39,874 bases of DNA from Parcubacteria group bacterium ADurb.Bin305 (GCA_002069525.1 MWBJ01000003.1:1-39874); one strand, 5' to 3'; positions 26,146 through 34,873 are shown, numbered from the stretch's first letter. The notes: generated by a model from the letters alone, not told the origin. Translations and numbers: made by a program.

Positions 26146-27186
26146 ATGAAGGTAAATTTAATTACAGAAAATTTAAAAGAATCGTGGGATGACTTGGCTG
26201 GCAATTCGGTTAGCGGTTCTTTTTTACAATCTTTTACTTGGGGGGATTTTAAAAAAAATCTTGGTAAAAAAGTTTGGCGTTTGGCAGTAGTAACGGATTC
26301 TAATTTTTTGGATAAACCCTGCTCTTTCTTAGCTATCTCTCAGGTTGTTGAGGAAGTTTTATTCTTAAATTTTAATTATCTTTATGTGCCTTATGGCCCA
26401 ATATTTCAATCGAATTTAGATGAGGCGAGTAAAAAAGAGGTTTTTACTTTATTAAAACAGGAATTAAAAAAAATAGCTTCTCAGGAAAAAAGCATTTTTG
26501 TCAGGATTGAACCTAAAGAAAGTTTGAACTTTGATCAAGATTTAAAGTATTTTAAGGACACGAGTCTGCAGCCTCTACGTACTTTATTTGTGGATTTAAA
26601 GCCGTCAATTTCTGAGATAATGGCGTCGTTTAGGAAAGAGACCAGATACGATATTAGATTGGCGGAAAAAAATCAGATAGAAATTAGAAAAGGCAAGCCA
26701 GACGATCTAATGATCTTTATTAATCTCTTAAGAGAAACCGCGCAGCAACATAAATTTAACATTTATTCGGAAAATTATTATGTTAGTTTATACCACACTC
26801 TAATTTCTCAGAACATGATGGAATTTTTAATAGCTGAAAAAGATAAGCAAATACTAGGCGGGTTAATGGGCGTAGTTTTTAAAAAAACAGCTGTATATTT
26901 ATTTGGGGCTACGGCTTCAACTTTTAAAAATTTAGGTGTGTCTTATTTGCTCTTATGGAGTTTTATCAAAATAGCTAAAGAGCAAGGTTGTCAGGCCTTG
27001 GATCTTTGGGGTGTTGGACCAGAAAATGACAGCTCGCACCCTTGGTCTGGTTTTACTAAATTCAAGCGAGGTTTTGCAACCAAAACAGCTTTTACTGTTT
27101 ATCCGGGTTCTTATTTTTTAGTCACTCGGCCTTTAATGTTTCAGTTATATCTTTGGCAAAAAAGCGTGAGGCGGAAAAGAATATAA
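26146..27186 (+). CDS. FemAB-like peptidoglycan bridge aminoacyltransferase
   Basis: A 346-aa protein of two GNAT-like halves, the FemAB/FemX layout. Visible landmarks are FLQSFTWGDFKKNLGKKVWR near residue 25, FRKETRYDIRLAEKNQIEIR near 160-180 (the segment that begins the second half), and SYLLLWSFIKIAKEQGCQAL followed by DLWGVGPENDSSHPWSGFTKFKRGF. Family members attach amino acids from aminoacyl-tRNA to the lipid II side chain, making the peptide bridge. Which amino acid is used here cannot be read. The neighbouring serS and ftsQ-like genes are consistent with a cell-wall role. Confidence 0.88.
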   Translation: MKVNLITENLKESWDDLAGNSVSGSFLQSFTWGDFKKNLGKKVWRLAVVTDSNFLDKPCSFLAISQVVEEVLFLNFNYLYVPYGPIFQSNLDEASKKEVFTLLKQELKKIASQEKSIFVRIEPKESLNFDQDLKYFKDTSLQPLRTLFVDLKPSISEIMASFRKETRYDIRLAEKNQIEIRKGKPDDLMIFINLLRETAQQHKFNIYSENYYVSLYHTLISQNMMEFLIAEKDKQILGGLMGVVFKKTAVYLFGATASTFKNLGVSYLLLWSFIKIAKEQGCQALDLWGVGPENDSSHPWSGFTKFKRGFATKTAFTVYPGSYFLVTRPLMFQLYLWQKSVRRKRI

Positions 27187-27284
27187 AAACATTTAACAAG
27201 GTAGAAAGAGTTTAAAAATAAACATAATAATAGTTACGGTTTGAGTAATCGTGATATTTGGGATTTAAGTTGTAGATTAATAAT

Positions 27285-28316
27285 ATGCCTAAAAGAGAAA
27301 GATTAATTTTAGCTAGAAAGCGTAAAGTAAGAAATTTTTTTCTGTTGTTTTTAGTATTAGCTGGTTTAATCGCTAGCGGGTGGTTACTTTTTTTTAGTCC
27401 TTATTTAGATATAGATGAAGTTATCGTTACGCCCGGTAGTTTAGATTACCTAAAAGAGGGAGTAGATCTTTATTTTAGAAATAAATTTGAGCATTGGGTT
27501 CCAGTTATTAAGGTTTCTAATACCAATTATTTGTCTTCTCTTATTTCTTCTGTGTTGTCTCAGATAAATCATCGCCGTTTAATTTTATTTTCTAATAGCC
27601 AGCTCAAAGCTGATTTATTAAAAAATTATCCAGTTATTAAAGATATTTCTTTTCGCGTAGATGTAAAAAATGGGGTATTGCAAATATTTCCCATTTCTAG
27701 AATTGCTGCTTATCTTTATTGCGAAGCCGATTCTTTATGTTATTTGGTTGATCAAGACGGTGTTGTCTTTAAAGTGGCTAATAATGTCAATGAGGTGAAT
27801 CAAATACCATCAGATACATTTTTGGAAAAAAATGAACCAGAGGCGTTGGAGTGGATCACCCCTGATTTAGAGCAAGTCGTAAGCCAAGCAGATGTTGTTT
27901 CTACTACCACCTCATTTTCTCGTAATCAGCCGACAATAAATTTAGAAACTATGAGTGATCTGGTGCCTCTGAAAAAAATTACCTCTAATTTTTCTAATTC
28001 TCCTCAATTAGGGCAAAACTTAATTCCTAAAAATGTAATGGCTGAAATAAGTATGATTTATGATTTAACTTCAGCTACCACTTCACCATTTCAGGTTTCA
28101 GAAGTAGAAATTGCTTTTCCTTTGGCTGCCAAGGCCGGGCTTTTAAATATAAAAACTGCGAATGGTTTTGTGATAAAAATTGATAGTTCTCAAAACTTCA
28201 GAGATATTTATGAGGTGATTAGGGTATTGAAAGAAGAAAAATTAGGGGAGAAAATAAATAATTTAGAATATTTAGATTGTCGTTTTCTGCCTAAATTATA
28301 TTATCGCTTTAAATAA
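27285..28316 (+). CDS. ftsQ: FtsQ/DivIB-like cell-division protein
   Basis: A 343-aa protein with a short basic cytoplasmic N-terminus, one membrane helix at about 16-38 (FFLLFLVLAGLIASGWLLFF), then a POTRA-like segment starting SPYLDIDEVIVTPG and a beta domain with LLKNYPVIKDISFRVD, CYLVDQDGVVFKVANN. This order matches FtsQ/DivIB, which joins FtsL and FtsB in the divisome. A Ser/Thr-rich insertion of about 70 residues (roughly 185-255) breaks the beta domain. The usual murC/murB-ftsA neighbours are absent, so the assignment rests on domain order. Confidence 0.75.
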   Translation: MPKRERLILARKRKVRNFFLLFLVLAGLIASGWLLFFSPYLDIDEVIVTPGSLDYLKEGVDLYFRNKFEHWVPVIKVSNTNYLSSLISSVLSQINHRRLILFSNSQLKADLLKNYPVIKDISFRVDVKNGVLQIFPISRIAAYLYCEADSLCYLVDQDGVVFKVANNVNEVNQIPSDTFLEKNEPEALEWITPDLEQVVSQADVVSTTTSFSRNQPTINLETMSDLVPLKKITSNFSNSPQLGQNLIPKNVMAEISMIYDLTSATTSPFQVSEVEIAFPLAAKAGLLNIKTANGFVIKIDSSQNFRDIYEVIRVLKEEKLGEKINNLEYLDCRFLPKLYYRFK

Positions 28317-28336
28317 TGGCTTAAATTGCAATTTTG

Positions 28337-28345
28337 TGATATAAT
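28337..28345 (+). promoter_or_regulatory. Extended -10 promoter of the ATPase operon
   Basis: TGATATAAT (28337-28345) is a perfect TATAAT with the TG extension. No good -35 is visible. The start site near 28352 leaves about 19 bases before the ATG at 28371. Confidence 0.5.
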
Positions 28346-28370
28346 GCTAGTAAATTAAACTTTTCAAGTT

Positions 28371-28772
28371 ATGCCTAATAAAAATTCTTTGGATGTTATT
28401 AAAATCAGGGAAAAAGTTCAAGACAAAAAAGAGCAATTATTAAAAATTGGAGAAAAAGTGCCTTCTGATAAGGAGTTATTAAGGGAGGTAGTAGGCGAAA
28501 TAATAGAAGAATCTTGGGGACAAATGCCTTTACCCCCCAAGGTCAAACAAGAAGAAAGAGTTGTTTCTCCTACCCCGCCTCCGCCCCCGTCTTCAAGCGT
28601 TACTCAGGAAGATGCCGAGAGAAAAATAAAAGAGTTAGTTGATCTAGCCCTAAAAGAAGGAATTTCCAAAGCTGTATCTTTGCTTCGTAAAACCGGCAAT
28701 AGTTTTTTATTAGATAAATTTCATGATGAATTAACTTTTCGGTTAGAAAATCAAAAGTTAGAAAAAAATTAG
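28371..28772 (+). CDS. Small proline-hinged protein next to the ATPase gene
   Basis: A 133-aa soluble protein that I do not recognise. Residues 1-50 and 83-133 are charged and helix-prone; between them lies a proline hinge (PTPPPPPSSS near 66-75). The second half, EDAERKIKELVDLALKEGIS, continues into a predicted helix pair. It lies 19 bases before the VirD4/TraD-like ATPase and shares its promoter, so it is likely an accessory or adaptor of that machine; this is inference from position. Confidence 0.6.
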   Translation: MPNKNSLDVIKIREKVQDKKEQLLKIGEKVPSDKELLREVVGEIIEESWGQMPLPPKVKQEERVVSPTPPPPPSSSVTQEDAERKIKELVDLALKEGISKAVSLLRKTGNSFLLDKFHDELTFRLENQKLEKN

Positions 28773-28791
28773 AAAAATAAGGATAATTTTT

Positions 28792-31191
28792 ATGTTAATG
28801 CTTTTTTATTATCTTGTAGGAGTAGCTTTAAGCGGCGTCTTTATTTATTGGGTGACGCGCAACCTGCACGCTGCAGCGTTAAAGCAAAGTTTGAATTATC
28901 GTCTTTTTTTAGTCAAAGTTCCTCGTGATTTTGTTTCTGAAGATCAGCAAAAACAATATCCGAATTATAGCGCCTTTGTGTCGGCTTTTGAACAATTGTT
29001 AGAACATTTAAGTCGCTATCAAAAAGAAATCATTTTTGAGCTGGCTGTGCCGTCTGATACTTTAGAAATTAGTTTCTATTTTGCTTGTCATAAACAAGAC
29101 ATTGATTTTTTGAATCAATTAGTCGTAGCGTATTTTCCTTTTAGTCAAATAGAAATTCAGCCTAAAGATTTTACTGTTTTTACTCCTTTAAGTTTTACCA
29201 GCGCCGCTAAATTGCGACTTAAAGAAAATTTTGCGTTTCCTATTAAAACTTTTAAATCTTTTAATGATGATCCTTTAGCCGCCATAATAAATGCCTTTAG
29301 CAAATTATCCAAAACAGAGGAAGGGGCGATTTTCCAGCTCATTGTGAAGCCGGCAGATAAACGTTCGGTAGAAAGAGTGAAAAGTATTAGGCAAAATATT
29401 GTAGCCGGGAAAAGTGCTAAAGAAGCTATAGCTAATCCTAAGTCAGTGGCGAAAGAAGCGTTAAAAAAGAGTTTTGAATTAGGTTTTAGCAGCGATAAAG
29501 ATAAAGATAAGAAATTGTCCGAACCCTCATTGTCTAAACTAGATGAAACTTTAGTTAAATTGATGGAGGAAAAAATTCAATATCCGCTTTTTCAGGTTAC
29601 TGGCCGTCTTGTGGCTACGGCTGAACACCAAGAGCGAGCTGATAATATTTTAGCTCAATTAATGGAGCCATTTTCTTCTTGTTCTCAGCCTTTAGGGAAT
29701 CGATTTGACGTAATTAAACTAAAATCTCAGAAAGAAATTAAAAAATTAGCTTATGGTTGTTCTTTTCGTCTTTTTTCTTCGGCGGATAAAATGATTTTAA
29801 ATAGCGCGGAAATTGCCACTGTGTTTCATTTTCCCCATCCCTTTATTGCCAACCCTAGAATAAAATGGTTGAAAGCGCGTAGCGCTTTACCTCCTTTGGA
29901 TTTACCTAATGTTGGCACTGTTTTGGGGAGAAGCGATATTTCTCCTAATCATGAAGAAATTAAAATTTTAGACAATGATAGACGGCGGCATATTTATGTA
30001 GTTGGTCAAACTGGCACTGGTAAATCAACTTTGTTGAAGCAAATGATAGTTTCCGATATTGCGGCTGGCAAGGGAGTGTGTTTTATTGATCCTCATGGAG
30101 ATACGGCGGAAGAAATTTTAGGTTATATTCCTGAGTCGCGTTTTGAAGAAGTTATTTATTTTAATCCGGGAAATTTTAAAAGATCTTTTGGTTTGAATAT
30201 GTTAGATTGGGATCCTCGTTTTCCTTTTCAAAAAACTTTTGTTGTCAATGAATTATTAGAAATTCTTGATAAATTATATGACTTAAAAACAGTAGGCGGT
30301 CCTATTTTTGAACAATATTTTAGAAATTCTTTACTGTTATTATTAGATGATAGGTCGGAAATTCATACTTTAATTGATGTGCCGCGTGTTCTAACTAATC
30401 CTAATTATAGGCGTCAATTATTAGATAGAAGCGATAATCCTTTGGTTAAGGAATTTTGGGTGCAAGAGGCGGAAAAGGCTGGTGGGGATTTAGCGTTAGC
30501 TAATGTGGCTCCGTATATTAATTCTAAGTTAAGCCCTTTTTTGGCTAATGATTTAGTGCGTCCTATTATTGGACAAATTCATTCTTCTATAGATTTTCGG
30601 GAGATTTTGGATACCGGCAAAATTTTTATCGTCAATCTTTCCAAAGGTTTGTTGGGTGATATCAACAGTTATCTTTTGGGCATGATTGTGGTAGGCAAAT
30701 TGATGATGGCTGCTTTTTCCAGAGTAGATATGCCTGAAGAAGAGAGGAAAGATTATTATCTTTTTATTGATGAGTTTCAAAATGTGACTACTGACACTAT
30801 AGCTACTATTTTTTCAGAAGCCCGAAAATATCATCTTAGTTTAACTGTGGCTAATCAGTATCTAGCCCAATTAAAAGAGCCGATTCTAAAATCAGTTTTT
30901 GGCAATGTGGGAACTTTAATTTCTTTTCGTGTTGGCCGCGATGATGCTGAGGTTTTAGCGCGCTATATGGCGCCAGTGTTTAATGTTTATGATTTGATGA
31001 ATCTGGATAACTTCCATGCCTATATTAGATTGCTTATTGGCAATCAAGTAACTCGGCCTTTTAGTTTGGTAACTGTTAAATTGCCTCCGCCCAATCAGGA
31101 AGCAATTCATTATCTACAAGAAATATCAGCTATTAAATACGGTAGAGATAGAGAAGAAGTAGAGCAGGAAATAAAAACGAGGTATCAATAA
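28792..31191 (+). CDS. VirD4/TraD-like membrane ATPase
   Basis: A 799-aa protein with one membrane helix at the extreme N-terminus (residues 1-20), a region of about 370 residues without recognised motifs, then a RecA-like motor. Walker A is GQTGTGKSTL near residue 405 and Walker B YLFIDEFQNV near 655; between them VCFIDPHGDTAEEIL and SFGLNMLDWDP, and later TVANQYLAQLKEP and the sensor-like GNVGTLISFRVGRDDAE. This is the pattern of type IV coupling proteins of the TraD/VirD4/DUF87 group that move DNA or protein across membranes. No other secretion-system genes lie nearby. AAGGAT at 28779 serves as a modest Shine-Dalgarno. Confidence 0.82.
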   Translation: MLMLFYYLVGVALSGVFIYWVTRNLHAAALKQSLNYRLFLVKVPRDFVSEDQQKQYPNYSAFVSAFEQLLEHLSRYQKEIIFELAVPSDTLEISFYFACHKQDIDFLNQLVVAYFPFSQIEIQPKDFTVFTPLSFTSAAKLRLKENFAFPIKTFKSFNDDPLAAIINAFSKLSKTEEGAIFQLIVKPADKRSVERVKSIRQNIVAGKSAKEAIANPKSVAKEALKKSFELGFSSDKDKDKKLSEPSLSKLDETLVKLMEEKIQYPLFQVTGRLVATAEHQERADNILAQLMEPFSSCSQPLGNRFDVIKLKSQKEIKKLAYGCSFRLFSSADKMILNSAEIATVFHFPHPFIANPRIKWLKARSALPPLDLPNVGTVLGRSDISPNHEEIKILDNDRRRHIYVVGQTGTGKSTLLKQMIVSDIAAGKGVCFIDPHGDTAEEILGYIPESRFEEVIYFNPGNFKRSFGLNMLDWDPRFPFQKTFVVNELLEILDKLYDLKTVGGPIFEQYFRNSLLLLLDDRSEIHTLIDVPRVLTNPNYRRQLLDRSDNPLVKEFWVQEAEKAGGDLALANVAPYINSKLSPFLANDLVRPIIGQIHSSIDFREILDTGKIFIVNLSKGLLGDINSYLLGMIVVGKLMMAAFSRVDMPEEERKDYYLFIDEFQNVTTDTIATIFSEARKYHLSLTVANQYLAQLKEPILKSVFGNVGTLISFRVGRDDAEVLARYMAPVFNVYDLMNLDNFHAYIRLLIGNQVTRPFSLVTVKLPPPNQEAIHYLQEISAIKYGRDREEVEQEIKTRYQ

Positions 31192-31200
31192 AAAATTAAT

Positions 31201-31233
31201 AAAATAAAAAGGGGGGTATCTTACTGATACCCC
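31201..31233 (-). terminator. Intrinsic terminator of the minus-strand gene
   Basis: On the minus strand GGGGTATC, a 5-nt loop and GATACCCC (stem 31213-31220 with 31226-31233) are followed by CC and a T-rich run (31210-31201). The T tract exists only in the minus direction, so it terminates the minus-strand gene. The hairpin also faces the end of the plus-strand ATPase gene at 31191. Confidence 0.8.
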
Positions 31234-31248
31234 GTGATTTGCGGGTCG

Positions 31249-31512
31249 TTAAAAAAAATTTTCTACAGCTTTAGCAAGTCTAGAAATAGAAGGAGCAGAG
31301 ATAAGAGTTCCCTCCATTCTTTTGACCGGATAAATTATGACAAAAAAATTTGGAATGGGGAATGTTTCTGTCTCATAAGTCAACCCTACACTGAACTTGC
31401 TGATGAGGCCGCTTTTTAATTTCTGCTCTAATAATTCTGTTATAATTTTTCCATTTTCATTAAAATCGCTATTGCCGTTGTTATTGTTATTGCCATTTAT
31501 AAATGCAAACAC
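31249..31512 (-). CDS. Small hypothetical protein, minus strand
   Basis: An 87-aa protein starting with GTG. The N-terminus is an Asn/Gly-rich stretch (INGNNNNNGNSDFNENG), followed by a helix-prone segment IITELLEQKLKSGLISKF, a beta-like part VGLTYETETFPIPNFFVIIY and a second helix. No family is recognised. It is supported not by homology but by its signals: AGGAGG (31523-31518) with 5 bases before GTG, a near-perfect promoter upstream and a terminator downstream. It is the only convincing minus-strand gene in the window, and the only one with a full Shine-Dalgarno. Probably a soluble cytoplasmic protein. Confidence 0.7.
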   Translation of the reverse strand: MFAFINGNNNNNGNSDFNENGKIITELLEQKLKSGLISKFSVGLTYETETFPIPNFFVIIYPVKRMEGTLISAPSISRLAKAVENFF

Positions 31513-31604
31513 CTACACCTCCTTGTATTTTTTTCAAGATTCTGTCTTTCCTCAGTTCGCCTTACAGTGAATTGAGGAAAGGAAATCTATAAATTAGATT
31601 TCTG
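31513..31604 (-). promoter_or_regulatory. Structured 5' leader of the minus-strand gene
   Basis: From the predicted start site near 31604 the transcript begins with a perfect 8-bp hairpin (31602-31595 with 31589-31582, 5-nt loop), followed by a 15-position stem (31581-31567 with 31560-31546, two A.C mismatches) and then the Shine-Dalgarno. Such a leader suggests control of transcript stability or translation, but no known riboswitch class is recognised. Confidence 0.45.
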
Positions 31605-31610
31605 CGTTAC

Positions 31611-31639
31611 AGAATATCAAATTTTTATTAATCTGTCAA
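31611..31639 (-). promoter_or_regulatory. Sigma-70 promoter of the minus-strand gene
   Basis: Read on the minus strand: perfect TTGACA (31639-31634), a 17-nt spacer, then TATTCT (31616-31611). Expected start near 31604. Confidence 0.8.
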
Positions 31640-31887
31640 CCTTATTTTTCTCCGGCAGGTTAGAGGTGGTCTGAAACCCTATGGTGTTTTTAATTGTTTA
31701 ATTATTTTGACGTTCACTTAGTTCGGGTCTTGAGTTTATTAGGTTGATTGATTAATCGGAAAATAGGGAAGTCGGGTAGATTCTATTGTTTAATTCGCCT
31801 TAGAGCAACTGTAACACTTGAGTGGTTTTTACGTCTATATTAGTGAAGAACTGAGTATGAATTAAATATGAACTAAATATAATTAAA

Positions 31888-32754
31888 ATGACCGACGAAG
31901 AATTAAAGCAACAATCAGTAAAGTTAAAACAAATAAAACCCAATAAAGTTTGGGCTGATTTACTTTTGAAAAATGTTATGACTCAAGTTGCTAAGAAAGA
32001 AGTTCAGAGTTTGGCTTCAAAACCTAAAGTGGCGCCTGCCAGTGCTTCTTATCTTTTTTCTCGTTACAGAATAGCTTTGACTGCTTTGGGGTTGCTATTA
32101 ATTTTTGGGGCGAGTATGACTGTTGCTCAAAATTCTTTACCCGGCAGCGCCTTTTATCCTTTAAAGCTTTTGAGTCAAGATTTAAAAGTTGCCCTAGCTC
32201 CTGAACCAGCTAAGAGTTTGGTTAAATTAACCACAGTAGAGGAACGAGTGAAAGATTTAGCCCAGACCGAAGATAGAGAAGAAGTTGTTCAAAAGATTGC
32301 TCAAGGCGTGAAAGAGGATTTACAAAATATACCAGCTGATGTTCAAAAAAATAAAGACAAAACTGCAGTCCTAGATATTTCTAAAAAAGTTCAAGAGAAA
32401 AATGAAGAATTGCAGAAAGTTATTACTGAAAGTAATTTACAGCCAATCATTAAAGAAGATTTACAAAATACTTTAGCTGAAACTCAAGATAAAATTTTAG
32501 CTTTAATTACTGAAACTACCAATGCGATTTCCAGTTGTCCGGAATATTTGACAACTAATTTAGAAAAAATTTCCAGTTATTTTCAGAATAGTGAAGTTTT
32601 AGCTAATTGGTCTGTTGACGAAGTGACTCAGGTTAGAATTTTATTAGGAGAAGTAGATAAAAATCTGAAAGCCTCCAATTGCTTAGAAGCGATGGCTAAG
32701 ATAGAAAGTATTAACCAACTTTTGCAAATCCATTCTTGGGAAACGTCTAATTAA
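31888..32754 (+). CDS. DUF5667-type membrane protein
   Basis: A 288-aa protein with a cytoplasmic N-terminus of about 58 residues, one membrane helix at roughly 59-80 (YRIALTALGLLLIFGASMTV), directly followed by the hallmark LPGSAFYPLKLLSQDLKVAL of DUF5667, and a helical extracytoplasmic region with Gln/Glu/Lys-rich coiled-coil text. DUF5667 proteins often lie beside ECF sigma-factor genes and are thought to act like anti-sigma or sensing proteins; no sigma gene is found here, so the partner is unknown. A weak hairpin (32753-32774) overlaps its stop. Confidence 0.75.
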   Translation: MTDEELKQQSVKLKQIKPNKVWADLLLKNVMTQVAKKEVQSLASKPKVAPASASYLFSRYRIALTALGLLLIFGASMTVAQNSLPGSAFYPLKLLSQDLKVALAPEPAKSLVKLTTVEERVKDLAQTEDREEVVQKIAQGVKEDLQNIPADVQKNKDKTAVLDISKKVQEKNEELQKVITESNLQPIIKEDLQNTLAETQDKILALITETTNAISSCPEYLTTNLEKISSYFQNSEVLANWSVDEVTQVRILLGEVDKNLKASNCLEAMAKIESINQLLQIHSWETSN

Positions 32755-32774
32755 CTTTTTATACCTAAAAAGTT
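32753..32774 (+). terminator. Weak hairpin at the end of the DUF5667 gene
   Basis: AACTTTTTA (32753-32761), loop TACC, TAAAAAGTT (32766-32774). AT-rich stem and only a short T run after it, so termination may be partial. Confidence 0.35.
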
Positions 32775-32831
32775 TTAGACGGCTTAGGGGGGTCGAAATA
32801 TTTCCCGGCATTTCCTAAAGAATTTGGATTG

Positions 32832-32948
32832 TTTCTACTAAATTTATTTAGTAGAAAAAACAGCTCTGCTTTTATCTCTTTAACCTTAAGGGAGGAGATA
32901 AACTTGGTCGATGGGCTTGCTTTCTTATCTTTTTAAAAAGATAAGAAA
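32832..32948 (+). promoter_or_regulatory. Hairpin-rich leader of the surface-protein gene
   Basis: Three stem-loops in a row precede the gene at 32981: an 11-bp stem with a TTTA loop (32832-32857), an 8-bp stem TTTATCTC/GAGATAAA with a 16-nt loop (32871-32902), and a perfect 28-base palindrome giving a 12-bp stem with TTAA loop (32921-32948). GGAGG at 32891-32895 sits in the second hairpin and precedes a possible 10-codon leader ORF starting at TTG 32904 and ending in the third loop. Leaders like this can stabilise messages of abundant envelope proteins. Confidence 0.45.
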
Positions 32949-32980
32949 AAATAAAAATAAATTTAACTTAAATAAAATAA

Positions 32981-34873
32981 ATGTCTAAAAAAATTCTTGC
33001 TCTAGCTTTAGCCGGCTTGTTTGCTTTTTCTTTTACCGCTAAAGCTGTTACCGTAGAAGAGCTTCAAGCTCAAATTCAGGCCTTATTGGCTCAGATTACT
33101 GCTCTACAGGCTCAGCTTGGAGGAGCTACTACAGGAGGCGTTTGCTTTAATGTGGATTTGAAGTACGGAATGACTTCTGACGAAGTTAAGAAACTTCAAA
33201 CTCAGTTGAAGCTTGACCCAACTGTATATCCAGAAGGTTTAGTGACTGGTTATTTTGGTCCTTTGACTTTGAAAGCTGTCAAAGCTTTTCAGACCAAATA
33301 CGGCATTACTCCTGTGTCTGGTTTTGTAGGTCCTTTGACCAGAGCTAAATTAAATGCTTTGTATTGCACCCCAGTTACTCCTACCACCACTGCCGCTGGC
33401 GTTACCACTACTACTACAACCATAGTGGCTGCTACAGAAGGAACTTTGACTGTCACCCAAAATCCTTTACCTAGCAGTGGCACAGTCACTGTTTATGGCG
33501 GGGATGTTCAGAAAGAGGTGTCTGCTTACAAAATAAAAGCTACCAATTCTGATGTTAGGGTTAAAAGATTAATGCTTCAGTTTGGTTTGACTAGTGATTT
33601 TCCTTGGAGAGATTTATCTGCCATTTCTCTTTGGGATGGCTCTACTTTGCTTAAGGAAATTCCAGCTACTTCTGCTAATTTTAACGAAGATGAGTTTGCC
33701 AAAAAGTATACTATGACTTTTGATGGTCTAGATGTTTTAGTAGCCAAAGATACTGAAAAGGTGATTTCAGTTAAAGTTACCGCAGTTTCGGTTCCTCAAT
33801 ACAAAGGCAATATCACCTTAATTATTCCGGCTTTAGGTGTGAGGGGAGTAGATACTGCTGGTTTGAGTATTTACGCACCTAGTACAGCTTTAACAGCCCA
33901 TACTTTTGCTACTGCTGCTGCTCAAGCTCCTAGTATTAGCGTGACAGCTGCTGTGGATAATCCTCAAACAGGCAATGCTATTGCTGATGTGAATAATATC
34001 AGCCGGGTAGATTTGTTAAAACTAGCTGTGAAGTTAGATAATATCAGTATGACTTGGAAAGGCGGTCAAGTACAAGTTACCCAAAGTGTAGCTAATACTG
34101 TTTCTGCTGTAGAGTTATATGATGGTTCTACCTTAATAGCTAGCGCCACTGGTCCCGGGGCAAATACGACTGCTACTGCTTGTACCTTTGGTACGTTTAC
34201 CTTACCTCAATCAGCTGGGACTACCAAAGTTTTAACAGTCAAGGGAGTGATTAAAGCTAATCCTACTGCTGGCACCACTGTGTCAGTGACTCTACCGGCT
34301 ACAACTGGTTTAACTGGAGTTGATGGCAATAATGCTGCTCAAAACAATGGCGCTACTGCTGTTACCGGTAATACTATTTACCTCTATACCCAAGCTCCTA
34401 CTATAGCTTTTGTCAGCTCCACCGTAACTGTTAAAGGTAGTAATAGCCAAACTCATCCTAATGATCTTGGAGATACTGCTATCACTTTCTCTGTTAAAGC
34501 CAATGGAGGAGATATCTATATTCCTCAAAATGGCAATACGACCGCAGCTAAGGGCATGGTTGTAACAGCGGTAGGTACTGCCTCAGGTACCTTGCCTACA
34601 ACTTCTACGACTTGGACTTGTTCTTATCCTGCTATTGCTGCTGGTAGCGCAACCAATCCAAATACTACCCAGTTATGGAGAATTCCTGATGGCCAAACTG
34701 CTAATTGCACTGTGAGTACTTTGGTAACTAATACTAATGGTGCTCCTGGTTATTTCCATGTAAGACTTGATTCATTGAAGTGGGATGTTAATAATACTGA
34801 TAACGCCGGTGTGGTCACCCAAAATTGGGGATTGTCTGACATTAAGACAGCTAATTTCTACCTTGGCGTCTAA
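32981..34873 (+). CDS. Secreted coiled-coil/PG-binding surface protein
   Basis: A 630-aa exported protein. A signal peptide (SKKILALALAGLFAFSFTAK) is followed by a short Gln/Leu coiled coil (VEELQAQIQALLAQITALQA), a peptidoglycan-binding domain at about 50-127 with the two family repeats LVTGYFGPLTLKAVKAFQ and GFVGPLTRAKLNALYC, a Thr-rich linker near 130-145, and about 470 residues of beta-rich Thr/Ala/Val sequence without a recognised fold. Codons are cleaner and more C-containing than elsewhere (for example many ACT/GCT/ACC), as in highly expressed genes. Likely an abundant wall-anchored or S-layer-like protein. Start chosen by signal peptide; no Shine-Dalgarno. Confidence 0.82.
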   Translation: MSKKILALALAGLFAFSFTAKAVTVEELQAQIQALLAQITALQAQLGGATTGGVCFNVDLKYGMTSDEVKKLQTQLKLDPTVYPEGLVTGYFGPLTLKAVKAFQTKYGITPVSGFVGPLTRAKLNALYCTPVTPTTTAAGVTTTTTTIVAATEGTLTVTQNPLPSSGTVTVYGGDVQKEVSAYKIKATNSDVRVKRLMLQFGLTSDFPWRDLSAISLWDGSTLLKEIPATSANFNEDEFAKKYTMTFDGLDVLVAKDTEKVISVKVTAVSVPQYKGNITLIIPALGVRGVDTAGLSIYAPSTALTAHTFATAAAQAPSISVTAAVDNPQTGNAIADVNNISRVDLLKLAVKLDNISMTWKGGQVQVTQSVANTVSAVELYDGSTLIASATGPGANTTATACTFGTFTLPQSAGTTKVLTVKGVIKANPTAGTTVSVTLPATTGLTGVDGNNAAQNNGATAVTGNTIYLYTQAPTIAFVSSTVTVKGSNSQTHPNDLGDTAITFSVKANGGDIYIPQNGNTTAAKGMVVTAVGTASGTLPTTSTTWTCSYPAIAAGSATNPNTTQLWRIPDGQTANCTVSTLVTNTNGAPGYFHVRLDSLKWDVNNTDNAGVVTQNWGLSDIKTANFYLGV

